NCBI GenBank assembly: GCA_031390755.1
Contig: JANMTS010000086.1
Location: 62,001-126,000 of the forward strand
Length of the DNA: 64,000 bases
From: DATMER01 sp031390755
GTDB lineage: Bacteria; Acidobacteriota; Thermoanaerobaculia; Multivoradales; UBA5704
Reading direction: 5' to 3'
This document shows positions 41,916-50,308 of this stretch, one piece after another. Below the pieces are notes generated by a model that did no database searches, was not told the DNA's origin, and saw only the letters and a program-made list of their open reading frames with translations. How positions within the stretch are numbered: the stretch's first letter is position 1; each line of letters opens with the position of its first letter. The position numbers and the translations under genes were made by a program.

Positions 41916-44141
41916 TCACCTCCACCCCCTCAACGCCGCCACCGTCCCCTCCACATCCAGCACCCCCGCCGCATAGTCCACGGCCAGAACCTCGCCGTCC
42001 AGCCACGGGTGAAACTTCTCGCGCTCCTTGTTCCCGGCACGCCTCGCCAGCTCGACGGCATCCGGGGGCTTGCCGGCCGCTATCGTTCGTAGCTCGGCCT
42101 CGACCCTCTCCGGCGTCATCCGGTCGAAGACCAGGGCCACGCCCTCGCGGGTGACGTCGATGTCCCGGCTCGCGAGCCACAACACCAGCGTGTCCATGAC
42201 GCGATCGCCGGACCAGGGGAAGAAGAGCGTGTGGCTGCCGTCCTGGATCAGCGAGCGCTCCTGGAGCTGGTAACGGTGGAAGTTCTCTCGTCCCTCCGCG
42301 AGAAGCTCGCGGGCGCTGGCGTCCAGGTAGCGCGGCAGCTCGAAGCTCTTGTAGAGGCGCAGCATCTCCTGGCGTACCCGGTCATGGGCGGGCGCCGTCG
42401 CGCGGTCCCGGAACGCCGGAGGCCGGCCGCCGACGGCGGGCTTCAGGTCGACCACCTTCGCGTGGTCGTCCACCGACACCACCACCCAACGCCGGCCGCC
42501 GAAGATCACCTGCCGGCCGGGAAAGAGAGATTCCGAGAACGGCGCGCTCCCCAGATTGCGGCCTCCGGCCACGACGCGATACTCCTCCGGGCTGCTGAAC
42601 GCGGCGAAGAAGCTGTAATGGTTCGCGATCTTCTCGCCCCGCTCCGCCAGCACAAGCTCGCCCGAGTGGTCCTGCTGAAGGAGACCGTTCTTGCCGAGGG
42701 CGCGCAGGAAGCGGGAGAAGAGGGCCTGGTCGACGCGGAAGAACGGGCCGCTCCCGCAGAGCGCCCGCCAGGCCTGATCGGCCCGCACCGCTCCGAGCTG
42801 GGCGAGGAGCGAAAGCACCTGCTGCACCAGAGTCGAAAGATGAAGGCCGCGCAGCTCGGGCGGCTCACACCAGCCTTGCAGAAGCAGCTCGACGACGGCG
42901 ATCGATTCGACCAGGTCGGCGCGCAGGGAATCGTGAGGCGCGGTGGCCGGCTCGACGATCGGCTCCTGGACATAGAGGCGCAGGATGGCCGGATCTTCAG
43001 CCCGTCCGGACCGGCCGAGCCGCTGGCGCAGACTGGCCACCGAGGGCGGCGGCCCGACCTGGGCCACGCTCGTGATGACCGAGATGTCGATGCCCAGCTC
43101 CAGCGTCGAGGTGCAGACGGCGCTCGCCGGACGGCTCTGATCCTTGAGCGCGGCCTCGGCATCCTCCCGGAGATCCTTGGAGAGATTGCCGTGATGCGGC
43201 CAGAACTCGTTGGGAACCCCGTGCAATTCGCAGAGGCGGCGCAGAAGGTCGGCCAGCTCCTCCACGCGGCTGCGGGCGTTGGCGAAGATCAGGTGATGAC
43301 CGCCGCGCAGGTGCTCGAAGAGATGCCGGGCGATGGCGAAGACGTCGCCGTCGGTCACCTCCTCGGGAGCGACCTCCCGGCCCGCCGCCTCCCTGGCTTC
43401 GGCCTCCCGGGGCGAGATCGGCGGCGGCAGCCGGCGGTAGCCGCGCACCTGGAGACGCAGCTCCTGGCCGGGCGCCGTGGACTGGATCTGCAACACCGTG
43501 TCACCCTCGCGTGGACGCAGGAAGCCACAGGCAAGGCTGGGATCGCCGAGCGTGGCGGAGAGGCCGATCCGCGGCACGCGCCGCCGGATGGCCAGCTCGA
43601 TTCGATGAAGGAGCGACTGAAGCTGGGCGCCGCGCTCACTGCTCAGAAAAACGTGCAGCTCATCGACGACGACATGATCGAGGCGTTCGAAGATCCGCCG
43701 CACCTCGTGGCCGCGGAGGACGAAGAAGGCTTCCAGCGATTCGGGCGTAATGATCAGAACGCCCGCGGGCTTGTCGAGCACCTTTCGCTTCTGCCCCGCT
43801 CCCACGTCGCCGTGCCAGCGATGCACCGGGATGTCCAGCTCCTGGCACAGCAGGTCGAGGCGTTGAAACTGATCGTTGATGAGCGCCCGGAGCGGACTGA
43901 CGTACAGAGCCCGGATACCGTCGCCGGGACTGCCCGGATCGTCGACGAGAGCCGAGAGGATCGGCAGGAAAGCCGCCTCGGTCTTGCCCCCGGCCGTGGC
44001 GGCGGCGATGACGACGTCCTTTTCCTTCGCGAGGATCGCCGGGATCGCCTGCTCCTGAATGTCGCGCAGCTCCTCCCAGCCGGTGCGCCAGATCCAGCGC
44101 TGGATCTTCGGGTGCAGCCGATGAAAGGCGGAGGACTCCAT
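41916..44141 (-). CDS. Lhr/BrxHI-type DEAD/DEAH helicase
   Basis: A 741-residue superfamily II helicase; the ATG at 44141 (MESSAFHRLHPKIQRWIW) is chosen over an extension into the upstream gene. Motif Q region WEELRDIQEQAIPAILA, motif I AATAGGKTEAAFLP, motif Ia VSPLRALINDQF, motif Ib TPESLEA, motif II VVVDELHVFL (DELH), motif III GLSATLGDP, and motif VI RQRLGRSGR are all present. The C-terminal 300 residues resemble the winged-helix region of Lhr-like helicases. It follows the BrxD-type ATPase gene by 13 bp. BrxD and BrxHI pair in some BREX types, which supports a defence role; the product is last in its operon. Confidence 0.85.
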   Translation of the reverse strand: MESSAFHRLHPKIQRWIWRTGWEELRDIQEQAIPAILAKEKDVVIAAATAGGKTEAAFLPILSALVDDPGSPGDGIRALYVSPLRALINDQFQRLDLLCQELDIPVHRWHGDVGAGQKRKVLDKPAGVLIITPESLEAFFVLRGHEVRRIFERLDHVVVDELHVFLSSERGAQLQSLLHRIELAIRRRVPRIGLSATLGDPSLACGFLRPREGDTVLQIQSTAPGQELRLQVRGYRRLPPPISPREAEAREAAGREVAPEEVTDGDVFAIARHLFEHLRGGHHLIFANARSRVEELADLLRRLCELHGVPNEFWPHHGNLSKDLREDAEAALKDQSRPASAVCTSTLELGIDISVITSVAQVGPPPSVASLRQRLGRSGRAEDPAILRLYVQEPIVEPATAPHDSLRADLVESIAVVELLLQGWCEPPELRGLHLSTLVQQVLSLLAQLGAVRADQAWRALCGSGPFFRVDQALFSRFLRALGKNGLLQQDHSGELVLAERGEKIANHYSFFAAFSSPEEYRVVAGGRNLGSAPFSESLFPGRQVIFGGRRWVVVSVDDHAKVVDLKPAVGGRPPAFRDRATAPAHDRVRQEMLRLYKSFELPRYLDASARELLAEGRENFHRYQLQERSLIQDGSHTLFFPWSGDRVMDTLVLWLASRDIDVTREGVALVFDRMTPERVEAELRTIAAGKPPDAVELARRAGNKEREKFHPWLDGEVLAVDYAAGVLDVEGTVAALRGWR

Positions 44142-44154
44142 GCAGGCGCGTGGC

Positions 44155-45573
44155 TCAGAGCCGGAAGGAGGCCAGGTCGTCGTCACCGTCACCACCGTCG
44201 CCACCGTCGCCGATACCGGATTCAGCGCCGACAGAGCCGCCCGCTTGAACCCGAGCGGCGATGCCAGCCTCCTCGCTTTCGAGCGGCTCGAGATCCGGAT
44301 TCGTCTCGGCCGTCAGCTCGACGCTGCCCAGGAGCTGATGCCAGTCGACGTGGGGATTCTGTTCGAGCACGGCGAGCAGCTCCAGGAAGGCACGGATGGT
44401 GTTTCGAGGCGTGCGGAAGTAGGCGTCGCCGATCCGCTTCGAGCAGTGATCCATGAAGGCGACGAGCGCGTCGTCCGGCAGCAGATAGGCGGCGGTCTCG
44501 CCCAGGGCCTGGACGTGGCGCAGATTGCGGAGCAGCACGAACAGCTCCTCCGGGGTCAGCCCCGGCAGCGACACGACCGGGCCGCTCAGATCCTTGAGCC
44601 CACCGGCGGTGAACCGGTTCTGCGCGAGGCGCGACTGCAGGGCCTCGTAGCTGTAGAGACCGCGGCGCGGGTCCATCAGAAACTCCGGCGTGCCGCCGAA
44701 GAGCACGCCGAGGCCGACCGCCGAGCCCTGAAGACTGTCGTTGACGATGCGGAGGATCAGCTCGTAGTTGCTGCTGCGGGCGCGGGTGTTGGCGAGCTTG
44801 TAGAGATTGACCATCTCGTCGAAGCAGACGACGAGCCCGGCATAGCCGGCGAGGCGGACGAAGCGCGCGAAGAGCTTGAGATGATCGTAGACGCTGGCGT
44901 CGTCGATGATCGTGCGCACCCCCAGCGCCCTGCGGGCGTCGGTGCGCGTCGCGAACTCGCCCCGCAGCCAGCGCACGGCGTCCGACTTGAGCCGGTCGTT
45001 TCCCTCGTCGTGACCCTGCCAGTAGGCGGCGACCACCTCGGCGAAGTCGTAGCCGCCCGGCATCTCGGCCAGGGCGGCGAGGCGCTCGTCGAGGACGGCG
45101 CGGGTGCCGATGCCGCGATCCCTCGATTCCTGGAGGGCGGAGGTGACGAAGCGCTCCACGACGCTCGGCATGGCACCGCCTTCGGGCCGCGTGCGGGTCG
45201 CGAGGTTCGCCATGAGATCGGCGTAGAGGCTCCGCGCCTCGCCTCCAGTCGCATGCAGCCGCCGGCTGGGAGAGAGGTCGGTCTGGGCGGCGACGAGCCC
45301 CTTTTCCAGGCCGATCGAGCGCATCAGGTGGAGAAAGAACGTCTTGCCGGACCCGTATTCGCCGATGACGAAGCGGATCGCCGAGCCGCCGTCGGCCACG
45401 CGGTCGAGGTCCTGAAGGAGAGCCCTCACCTCCTCGACCCGGCCGACCTGGATGTGTTGATGCCCGCGCCGGGGGACGACGCCCGCGCGCAGCGACTGAA
45501 GAATGGCGTCGCGGTCCTTGGCCCGCAGCTTCTGGGAGGTAGCGCCGACGGGGTTGGCGGGGGTTTCGGTCAT
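44155..45573 (-). CDS. BrxD-type ATP-binding protein (DUF2791)
   Basis: A 472-residue P-loop protein of the DUF2791/BrxD group. Walker A is GEYGSGKTFFLHLMRSIG (about residues 72-89) and a Walker B-like stretch is GLVVCFDEMVNLYKL. Other family features are RRGHQHIQVGRVEEVRALLQ at the N-terminus and FFGG-like VLFGGTPEFLMDPRRGLYSY. The C-terminal 35 residues are Gly/Asp-rich (GIGDGGDGGDGDDDL), encoded by a caccgtcgc-type repeat. It overlaps the TerB-like gene by 4 bp. In BREX systems BrxD accompanies BrxHI; here neither PglX, PglZ nor BrxC is present, so this is not a standard BREX locus. Confidence 0.85.
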   Translation of the reverse strand: MTETPANPVGATSQKLRAKDRDAILQSLRAGVVPRRGHQHIQVGRVEEVRALLQDLDRVADGGSAIRFVIGEYGSGKTFFLHLMRSIGLEKGLVAAQTDLSPSRRLHATGGEARSLYADLMANLATRTRPEGGAMPSVVERFVTSALQESRDRGIGTRAVLDERLAALAEMPGGYDFAEVVAAYWQGHDEGNDRLKSDAVRWLRGEFATRTDARRALGVRTIIDDASVYDHLKLFARFVRLAGYAGLVVCFDEMVNLYKLANTRARSSNYELILRIVNDSLQGSAVGLGVLFGGTPEFLMDPRRGLYSYEALQSRLAQNRFTAGGLKDLSGPVVSLPGLTPEELFVLLRNLRHVQALGETAAYLLPDDALVAFMDHCSKRIGDAYFRTPRNTIRAFLELLAVLEQNPHVDWHQLLGSVELTAETNPDLEPLESEEAGIAARVQAGGSVGAESGIGDGGDGGDGDDDLASFRL

Positions 45574-47735
45574 GGCAGCATCTCCTGGAGAACCTCCTGA
45601 TCGATCTCGATGATCTCATCTCCTTCGAGCAGAGGTGCGCCGCAGAGGGCAAACGCGGCTTCGTTGATGACTTCGAGGGCACCGTCGGGCAGCAGGCCGA
45701 AGTCGCCGGCCAGCCGTTCGATCCCGGCCCGCTCCCAGGTCGCCGAGCCGGACAGGCGGAGCAGAAGCGCGGAGTGGGCACCGTCGAGACCGGCGAGAGT
45801 GGGCTCGGTGTTCTCCGGGGTTTCCGGGATCCCCGGGTTCTCCGATTTCTCCGGATTCATCACACCCTTCGGGGCCTCTTCGTCGACGAAGATCTGACCC
45901 AGCAGACTGGAGACCCGTTCGGTCTCCGCGAGCTTCGCCCGTACCTTGTCGAGGTCGAGCTCCACGGCGGGTGAAGCGGTCTTGTCGGCCCGGCCCGGGC
46001 GCGGGATCGCAAATCCCGGCGCAGGCTCCGCCGGCCGCACCGGAACCGGTCCTCCGGCCGGCGCGGTCTGCGCGCTCATCAGCTGGTGCAGGTCGGAGTA
46101 CAGCGACTGGGCCTCGAGGCCGAGAAGCGGGTACACCTGGGTCAGCACCTTCACCGCTTCGGGACCGAGATGACCGTCGGCGCCGGCGAAGGAGATGAGG
46201 AGCGGGCCGAGCGCGCGGCGCTCTCCCTCCGCGACCCGCCGGAGACCCTTCTTGACGCTGCTGAGCGTCGGCGGGTCGATCGCCAGCCACCGGAAGCGGG
46301 CTTCGAGCCGCACGCGGTCGGCGGCGGTCAGGCCGGGGGCCGTGGCCAGGTGCTGCATCACATGCCGCTCGTCGCCGGCCGAGACTCCGCCGTTGGCGTC
46401 GGCGACCATGGCGGCGACATGCAGGAGCACGGCCGCGCTCTCGAAGGCGTGGGACGCCTTGTCGCGCGAGCCGCCGGGCAGGCGGAAGAGCGCCGCGCGG
46501 GGCGTGCGGGCGAGCGAGGAGCCGCCGAGGGCCGCGTCCGGCTCGATGCCGAGACCGCGCAAAACCAGGAAGTCGCTGAGCATCACAAGCTCGCGGCCCG
46601 AGGGCCGGCCGGCCGCCTTGCACGGCCACCGGCGGATCAGCTCGGAGGACTCGATCAAGGCGAGGCCGCGGCCATCGAGACGCGCTTCGAGCCAGTCATT
46701 GAGAGCGAGCGTCTTGGCGTCGCCGCGCCCGAGGGCGAGCGGCGCGGGCAGCAAGGTCACGGCAGCCGGGCTCCCGGTCTCGCCCGTCCTGCGGACCCAG
46801 CTGCTGTAGGGGGCCAGATCGTCCGTGCACTGCTGGGCCAGCCTTCGCAGGCGGTCGAACGTCGTCGTCGACTGTTCCACGTCGGGCAGATCCAGGGGAA
46901 CGGACGTGAAGCCTCCGAAGGACGGGCTCGCCGGGAAGTAGTCGACCTTGAGGCGCGTCTTGTTGGGCCTGAGCTTGATGCCGTCGCCGTAGCTTTCGCG
47001 GTATCGCAGGAAGAAAAGCTCGCGGAACTCGTCCGGACAGCGTTGGGCCGGGGTCCGGAGGGAGAACGAGGGAGACGTCTGGATCCACGAATGCGCCCAT
47101 TCCACGGGGAGCGGTTTTCCGCCGGCCGCGAGGACGCCGAGAACCAGGCTGGTCACGATGGGCAGGTCCATGGAATCTCGGTGGACCGGCGGCTTCAGGG
47201 CCGTGATGTCGATCGATCCGCGGAGGACGAGGCCCAGGCTGTGGAGCTTGGAAGCGTAGCTCCGGAAAGAATCGTTGCCGCCGTAGATCCCGAGCAGCCG
47301 CTCGACCTCGTCCAGGATGGCGTTGCGCTCGCCGCGGGGGATCCCCGACTGCGCGTGGTCGAAGAGCAGGCGCCGCTCGAGGCCATACAGGAAGAGGAAG
47401 ACGTATCCGATGCCGGCGTCGGGATTCTTCCGGCCGTCGGCGAGCCAGCGGAGATAGCCGGCGCGGCACTCTGCCGGGATGGCTCTGTAGGACGGCCAGT
47501 AGGACATCAGGCGCCCTTGGAGGTCCGGGTTGCTCCTGGCAATCAACAGGGCGGGATTGATCAGGGCCGGTTCAGTCGGGCCCGCCCACCTCTGGATGGG
47601 AGGGAGCCCGCTGCCCACGTACACCATGCCGTTCGGCAGGGAGAACCCCGCGACCCGGACGGTCTCCCCGGGAGGAACCCAGCGCGCCTTCCTGGCGATC
47701 GGCCCCGAGCCTTCGAAGGCGTCCCAGCTCAACAC
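45570..47735 (-). CDS. TerB-N / TerB / TerB-C domain protein
   Basis: A 721-residue protein opening the BrxD-helicase operon. Residues about 25-250 form a TerB-N-type region (PIQRWAGPTEPALINPALLI, RLMSYWPSYRAIPAECRAGY, GYVFLFLYGLERRLL), a middle TerB-like helical domain spans about 435-545 (AAMVADANGGVSAGDERHVM), and the C-terminus is TerB-C (LDGAHSALLLRLSGSATWER, EAAFALCGAPLLEGDEIIEI). The start appears to be GTG at 47733-47735; the frame stays open a little farther, so it may be longer. TerB-N/TerB-C proteins have been linked by comparative genomics to DNA-processing and stress systems. It probably senses or scaffolds for the ATPase and helicase. Confidence 0.8.
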   Translation of the reverse strand: MLSWDAFEGSGPIARKARWVPPGETVRVAGFSLPNGMVYVGSGLPPIQRWAGPTEPALINPALLIARSNPDLQGRLMSYWPSYRAIPAECRAGYLRWLADGRKNPDAGIGYVFLFLYGLERRLLFDHAQSGIPRGERNAILDEVERLLGIYGGNDSFRSYASKLHSLGLVLRGSIDITALKPPVHRDSMDLPIVTSLVLGVLAAGGKPLPVEWAHSWIQTSPSFSLRTPAQRCPDEFRELFFLRYRESYGDGIKLRPNKTRLKVDYFPASPSFGGFTSVPLDLPDVEQSTTTFDRLRRLAQQCTDDLAPYSSWVRRTGETGSPAAVTLLPAPLALGRGDAKTLALNDWLEARLDGRGLALIESSELIRRWPCKAAGRPSGRELVMLSDFLVLRGLGIEPDAALGGSSLARTPRAALFRLPGGSRDKASHAFESAAVLLHVAAMVADANGGVSAGDERHVMQHLATAPGLTAADRVRLEARFRWLAIDPPTLSSVKKGLRRVAEGERRALGPLLISFAGADGHLGPEAVKVLTQVYPLLGLEAQSLYSDLHQLMSAQTAPAGGPVPVRPAEPAPGFAIPRPGRADKTASPAVELDLDKVRAKLAETERVSSLLGQIFVDEEAPKGVMNPEKSENPGIPETPENTEPTLAGLDGAHSALLLRLSGSATWERAGIERLAGDFGLLPDGALEVINEAAFALCGAPLLEGDEIIEIDQEVLQEMLP

Positions 47736-47993
47736 CGGCGTGGCGCAGATCCAGGCAATTCCATCCTCCGGCCCGGAAGGGAAAGCAGTGGACGCAGCCT
47801 ACTGCAAAGACTGAACAGGGCACACGGACGGGGCACTGGAGGGATGGATGTCATGGCTTGCCCTACGATATCATTTACCGGATGAACGTCCCCTGTGCCC
47901 CGCTTCCGGGATCGTACCAGGGATCTTTGCGCGCAATCCAGAGTCGAGGGAGTCGTTGGCTTCCGTGAGGCTCCTGCAAGTGGAGAGCGGATC

Positions 47994-49151
47994 ATGAGCG
48001 AATACCAGTACTACGAGTTCCAGGCGATTGACAGGCCGCTGACCGCGCGCGAGATGGCCGAGCTGCGCGCGTGCTCGTCACGCGCCACCATCACCGCCAC
48101 CCGGTTCGTGAACCATTATGAGTGGGGAAGCTTCAAGGGAGATCCTTCGGCCTGGATGGAGACGTACTTCGATGCCTTCCTCTACCTGGCGAACTGGGGA
48201 ACGCACGAGCTGATGATCCGGCTTCCCTCCAAGGCCCTCAAGTTGAAGACCGCGAAGCTTTACTGCCGTGGCCAGGCCGCGTCGGTCCGTGCCCGGGGAG
48301 ACTTCATCATCCTGGAGCTGTCTTCCGAGGACGAAGACGGTGGCGACTGGGAGGATGAGGAGAGGGGCTGGCTCTCGTCGCTGCTTCCACTGCGGGGCGA
48401 TCTCGCCGCAGGCGACCATCGGGCGCTCTACCTTGCGTGGCTCCTCTGCGTGCAGGGCCGAGAGTTGGATGACGATGCGACCGAGCCGCCGGTCCCCGCC
48501 GGTCTGGGCGACCTGACCGCTCCCCTCCAGGCTTTCGTGGATTTCCTCCGCCTCGACGGAGACCTCCTCGCGGTTGCGGCCACCCGCAGCCCCAAGGTCG
48601 AGGCAGCCTCCTCCGGACCCGGCATCGAGCCGTGGATTGCGGCATTGCCGGATGCCGCGAAGACCGAATGGCTCGTCCGGCTTGCCGGCGGCAAGGAACC
48701 CCACCTGCGCGCCGAAATGCTGCGACAGTTCCGCGAATCTCAGCCGGCCCGCGAGCCCCGTGACGGCGAAGCCCCGCGAACGGTTGGGGAGCTCCTGGAG
48801 GCAGTGGAGAGGCAGGCGAGAGTCCGGCACCGGGAGGCGGCCGAGCGCGCCGCTGCCGAGCGGGCACGGCGTGAGCGGGCCGCGGCCGAAGAGCGGGAGC
48901 GATACCTGAACAGCCTCGCGAAAAGGGAGCCTCAGGTCTGGAAACAGGTGGACGCGAACATCGCCACCACGCGGCCTGGCCGCTACGACGAGGCTGTGAG
49001 GCTGCTTTGCGATCTGCGGGAGCTGGCTGTCCGGGGCGGCCGAGCGTCCGATGTCGAGGCGCAAATCCTTCAGCTCTGTGAGAGGCACGCCGGGAAGCCG
49101 AGCTTCCTGGAACGGCTGAGGCGGGCGGGGCTTGTGAAGACTCTCCGATGA
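47994..49151 (+). CDS. Conserved hypothetical protein (YQYYEFQAIDRPL family)
   Basis: A 385-residue soluble protein starting at MSEYQYYEFQAIDRPLTARE, an N-terminus that I recognise from an unnamed family often seen in actinobacterial and deltaproteobacterial accessory regions. Other conserved-looking parts are RATITATRFVNHYEWGSFKG, YFDAFLYLANWGTHELMIRL and LLPLRGDLAAGDHRALYLAW. Residues about 265-310 are helical and charged, forming a coiled coil (AERAAAERARRERAAAEERE). It is divergent from the TerB operon across 258 bp, and a 42-bp tandem array begins 55 bp after its stop. Association with the helicase system is inferred from position. Confidence 0.75.
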   Translation: MSEYQYYEFQAIDRPLTAREMAELRACSSRATITATRFVNHYEWGSFKGDPSAWMETYFDAFLYLANWGTHELMIRLPSKALKLKTAKLYCRGQAASVRARGDFIILELSSEDEDGGDWEDEERGWLSSLLPLRGDLAAGDHRALYLAWLLCVQGRELDDDATEPPVPAGLGDLTAPLQAFVDFLRLDGDLLAVAATRSPKVEAASSGPGIEPWIAALPDAAKTEWLVRLAGGKEPHLRAEMLRQFRESQPAREPRDGEAPRTVGELLEAVERQARVRHREAAERAAAERARRERAAAEERERYLNSLAKREPQVWKQVDANIATTRPGRYDEAVRLLCDLRELAVRGGRASDVEAQILQLCERHAGKPSFLERLRRAGLVKTLR

Positions 49152-49205
49152 GCAGAACCGGGCCCGGCCTCCGTTTCGGCCGCTGCACCCGACGCGCGAG
49201 CGTTG

Positions 49206-49555
49206 CCCCCCGATCTCTGGACGACCGCCACACAGTTGGCGGTGAGCGCCACAGAGAGCGCGACGACCGCCACACAGCTGGCGGTGAGCGCCACGGAGGG
49301 CGCGACGACCGCCGCACAGCTGGCGGTGAGCGCCAGACAGGGCGCGACGACCGCCACGCAGCTGGCGGTGAGCGCCACACAGCGCGCGATGACCGCCACG
49401 CAGCTGGCGGTGACCGCCACAGAGGGCGCGATGACCTGCACGCAGCTGGCGGTGACCGCCAGACAGGGCGCGATGACCTGCACGCAGCTGGCGGTGACCG
49501 CCAGACAGCGCGCGATGACCGCCAGACAGAGCGCGGTCGTCCAGAGATCGGGGGG
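49206..49555. repeat. 42-bp tandem array bounded by 23-bp perfect inverted repeats
   Basis: Seven full 42-bp units (49220-49513) plus a partial eighth. Units start ga[ct]gacc and contain a hairpin tggcggtgagcgcca or tggcggtgaccgcca. The array is enclosed by perfect 23-bp inverted repeats at 49206-49228 and 49533-49555 (core gatctctggacgaccgc). No spacers exist, so it is not a CRISPR. Period 42 keeps several frames open by chance. Confidence 0.9.
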
Positions 49556-49741
49556 AACGGCTCCGACCAGTCTCCGGACGGCCGCGAGAGGGCGGAGGAC
49601 GAAGCGACCGACAGGCACCGGGTCAGGAGTCGGAAGGGCCGCCTTGGGGCGGGCGGCCCTCGGCTCCGCTTTTTAGGTGGACGAGGGGAGTGCTACGATC
49701 ACGAGGGCCGAAAGCCAAACTGTACTGAGGAGAACAGAGTC

Positions 49742-50002
49742 ATGTATGAGCTGACGATCCCCTATGGCGACGATGTCCTCTTCAGCATGGGTTTGAGCCG
49801 CGACGAGTTCGATGAGGAGGCAACCTTCCTCCTGGCAGGAAAGCTCTACGAGTTGGGCCGGTTGAGCTCAGGGCAGGCGGCGAAGCTCTGCGGCAAGAGC
49901 CGCGTGGGATTCCTGATGTCCTTGCCCCGGATCGGGATCTCGATATCCAACCTGCGCCCGGAGGATTCCACATCCGAGGTGAGGTTTCTGCTGAATGGCT
50001 GA
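49742..50002 (+). CDS. UPF0175-family antitoxin, copy 2
   Basis: An 86-residue protein essentially identical to that at 28965-29225, with the same ribosome-binding site (gaggagaacagagtc) and conserved extended -10 promoter upstream. Its toxin partner directly downstream is deleted, so this copy is an orphan antitoxin that could still neutralise or regulate the toxin of copy 1. Confidence 0.85.
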   Translation: MYELTIPYGDDVLFSMGLSRDEFDEEATFLLAGKLYELGRLSSGQAAKLCGKSRVGFLMSLPRIGISISNLRPEDSTSEVRFLLNG

Positions 50003-50101
50003 ACGCCTCATCATCAACACCGGTCCGCTTATCACCCTCGCCCGCATCAACTGCCTACCACTCTGCTGGTTCGCGACGTGCTTGAGGCCGTGGGCGAATA
50101 G
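49995..50101 (+). pseudogene. Deleted DUF3368 toxin gene
   Basis: The first 19 codons (MAERLIINTGPLITLARIN) match the intact toxin at 29218-29694, then sequence jumps to its last about 16 codons (cattgcc..taccact junction near 50055) in another frame, ending at the equivalent TAG 50099-50101. About 370 bp of the coding sequence is gone. Confidence 0.85.
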
Positions 50102-50110
50102 CGAGGCTCT

Positions 50111-50308
50111 ATGGAAATCTCGGCAACGGTCAAGAACACGGAAGGCACCCATGAGGTCGCCGTCCGCAAAGGCTCGATCGAGCAGGCGTTGTCGGTCTCC
50201 TCCCCGGCTTCGGCGGAGGAGATCGCGGAGCTGATCCGCCAGACCGATGCGGTTGCCGAGGTCCACAACACCGTCCGCCTGGGCGTGCCGGTCAATTTGA
50301 TTCCCTAG
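50111..50308 (+). CDS. Small third protein of the UPF0175 locus
   Basis: A 65-residue protein beginning MEISATVKNTEGTHEVAVRK and ending VAEVHNTVRLGVPVNL-I-P. The pattern of a short strand pair followed by an Ala/Glu-rich helix (PASAEEIAELIRQTDAVAEV) looks like a small regulatory or peptide-binding protein, but no family is recognised. It lies 9 bp after the residual toxin stop. The homologous frame of copy 1 has a clean 114-bp in-frame deletion, so this is the only intact copy here. Confidence 0.55.
   Translation: MEISATVKNTEGTHEVAVRKGSIEQALSVSSPASAEEIAELIRQTDAVAEVHNTVRLGVPVNLIP

Larger units (their letters stand above)
49613..50308. repeat. Direct repeat copy 2 (toxin-antitoxin locus)
   Basis: Second copy of the locus at 28836-29789. 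It retains the hairpin/T5 leader, the extended -10, an intact UPF0175 gene and an intact 65-codon third gene, but the DUF3368 gene has lost about 370 bp. Confidence 0.85.

Noticed and set aside
31867..49151. Standard BREX or DISARM locus
   Set aside because: BrxD- and BrxHI-type proteins and a SNF2 helicase are present, but no methyltransferase, PglZ, BrxC/PglY, BrxL or DrmA/B homologue was found.
49206..49555. CRISPR array
   Set aside because: Units are directly adjacent with period 42 and no variable spacers; no cas gene is in the window.
49070..49618. 182-codon minus-strand frame with hydrophobic 14-residue repeats
   Set aside because: The repeats follow from the 42-bp DNA period, several frames are open at once, and the frame extends antisense into the conserved gene upstream.
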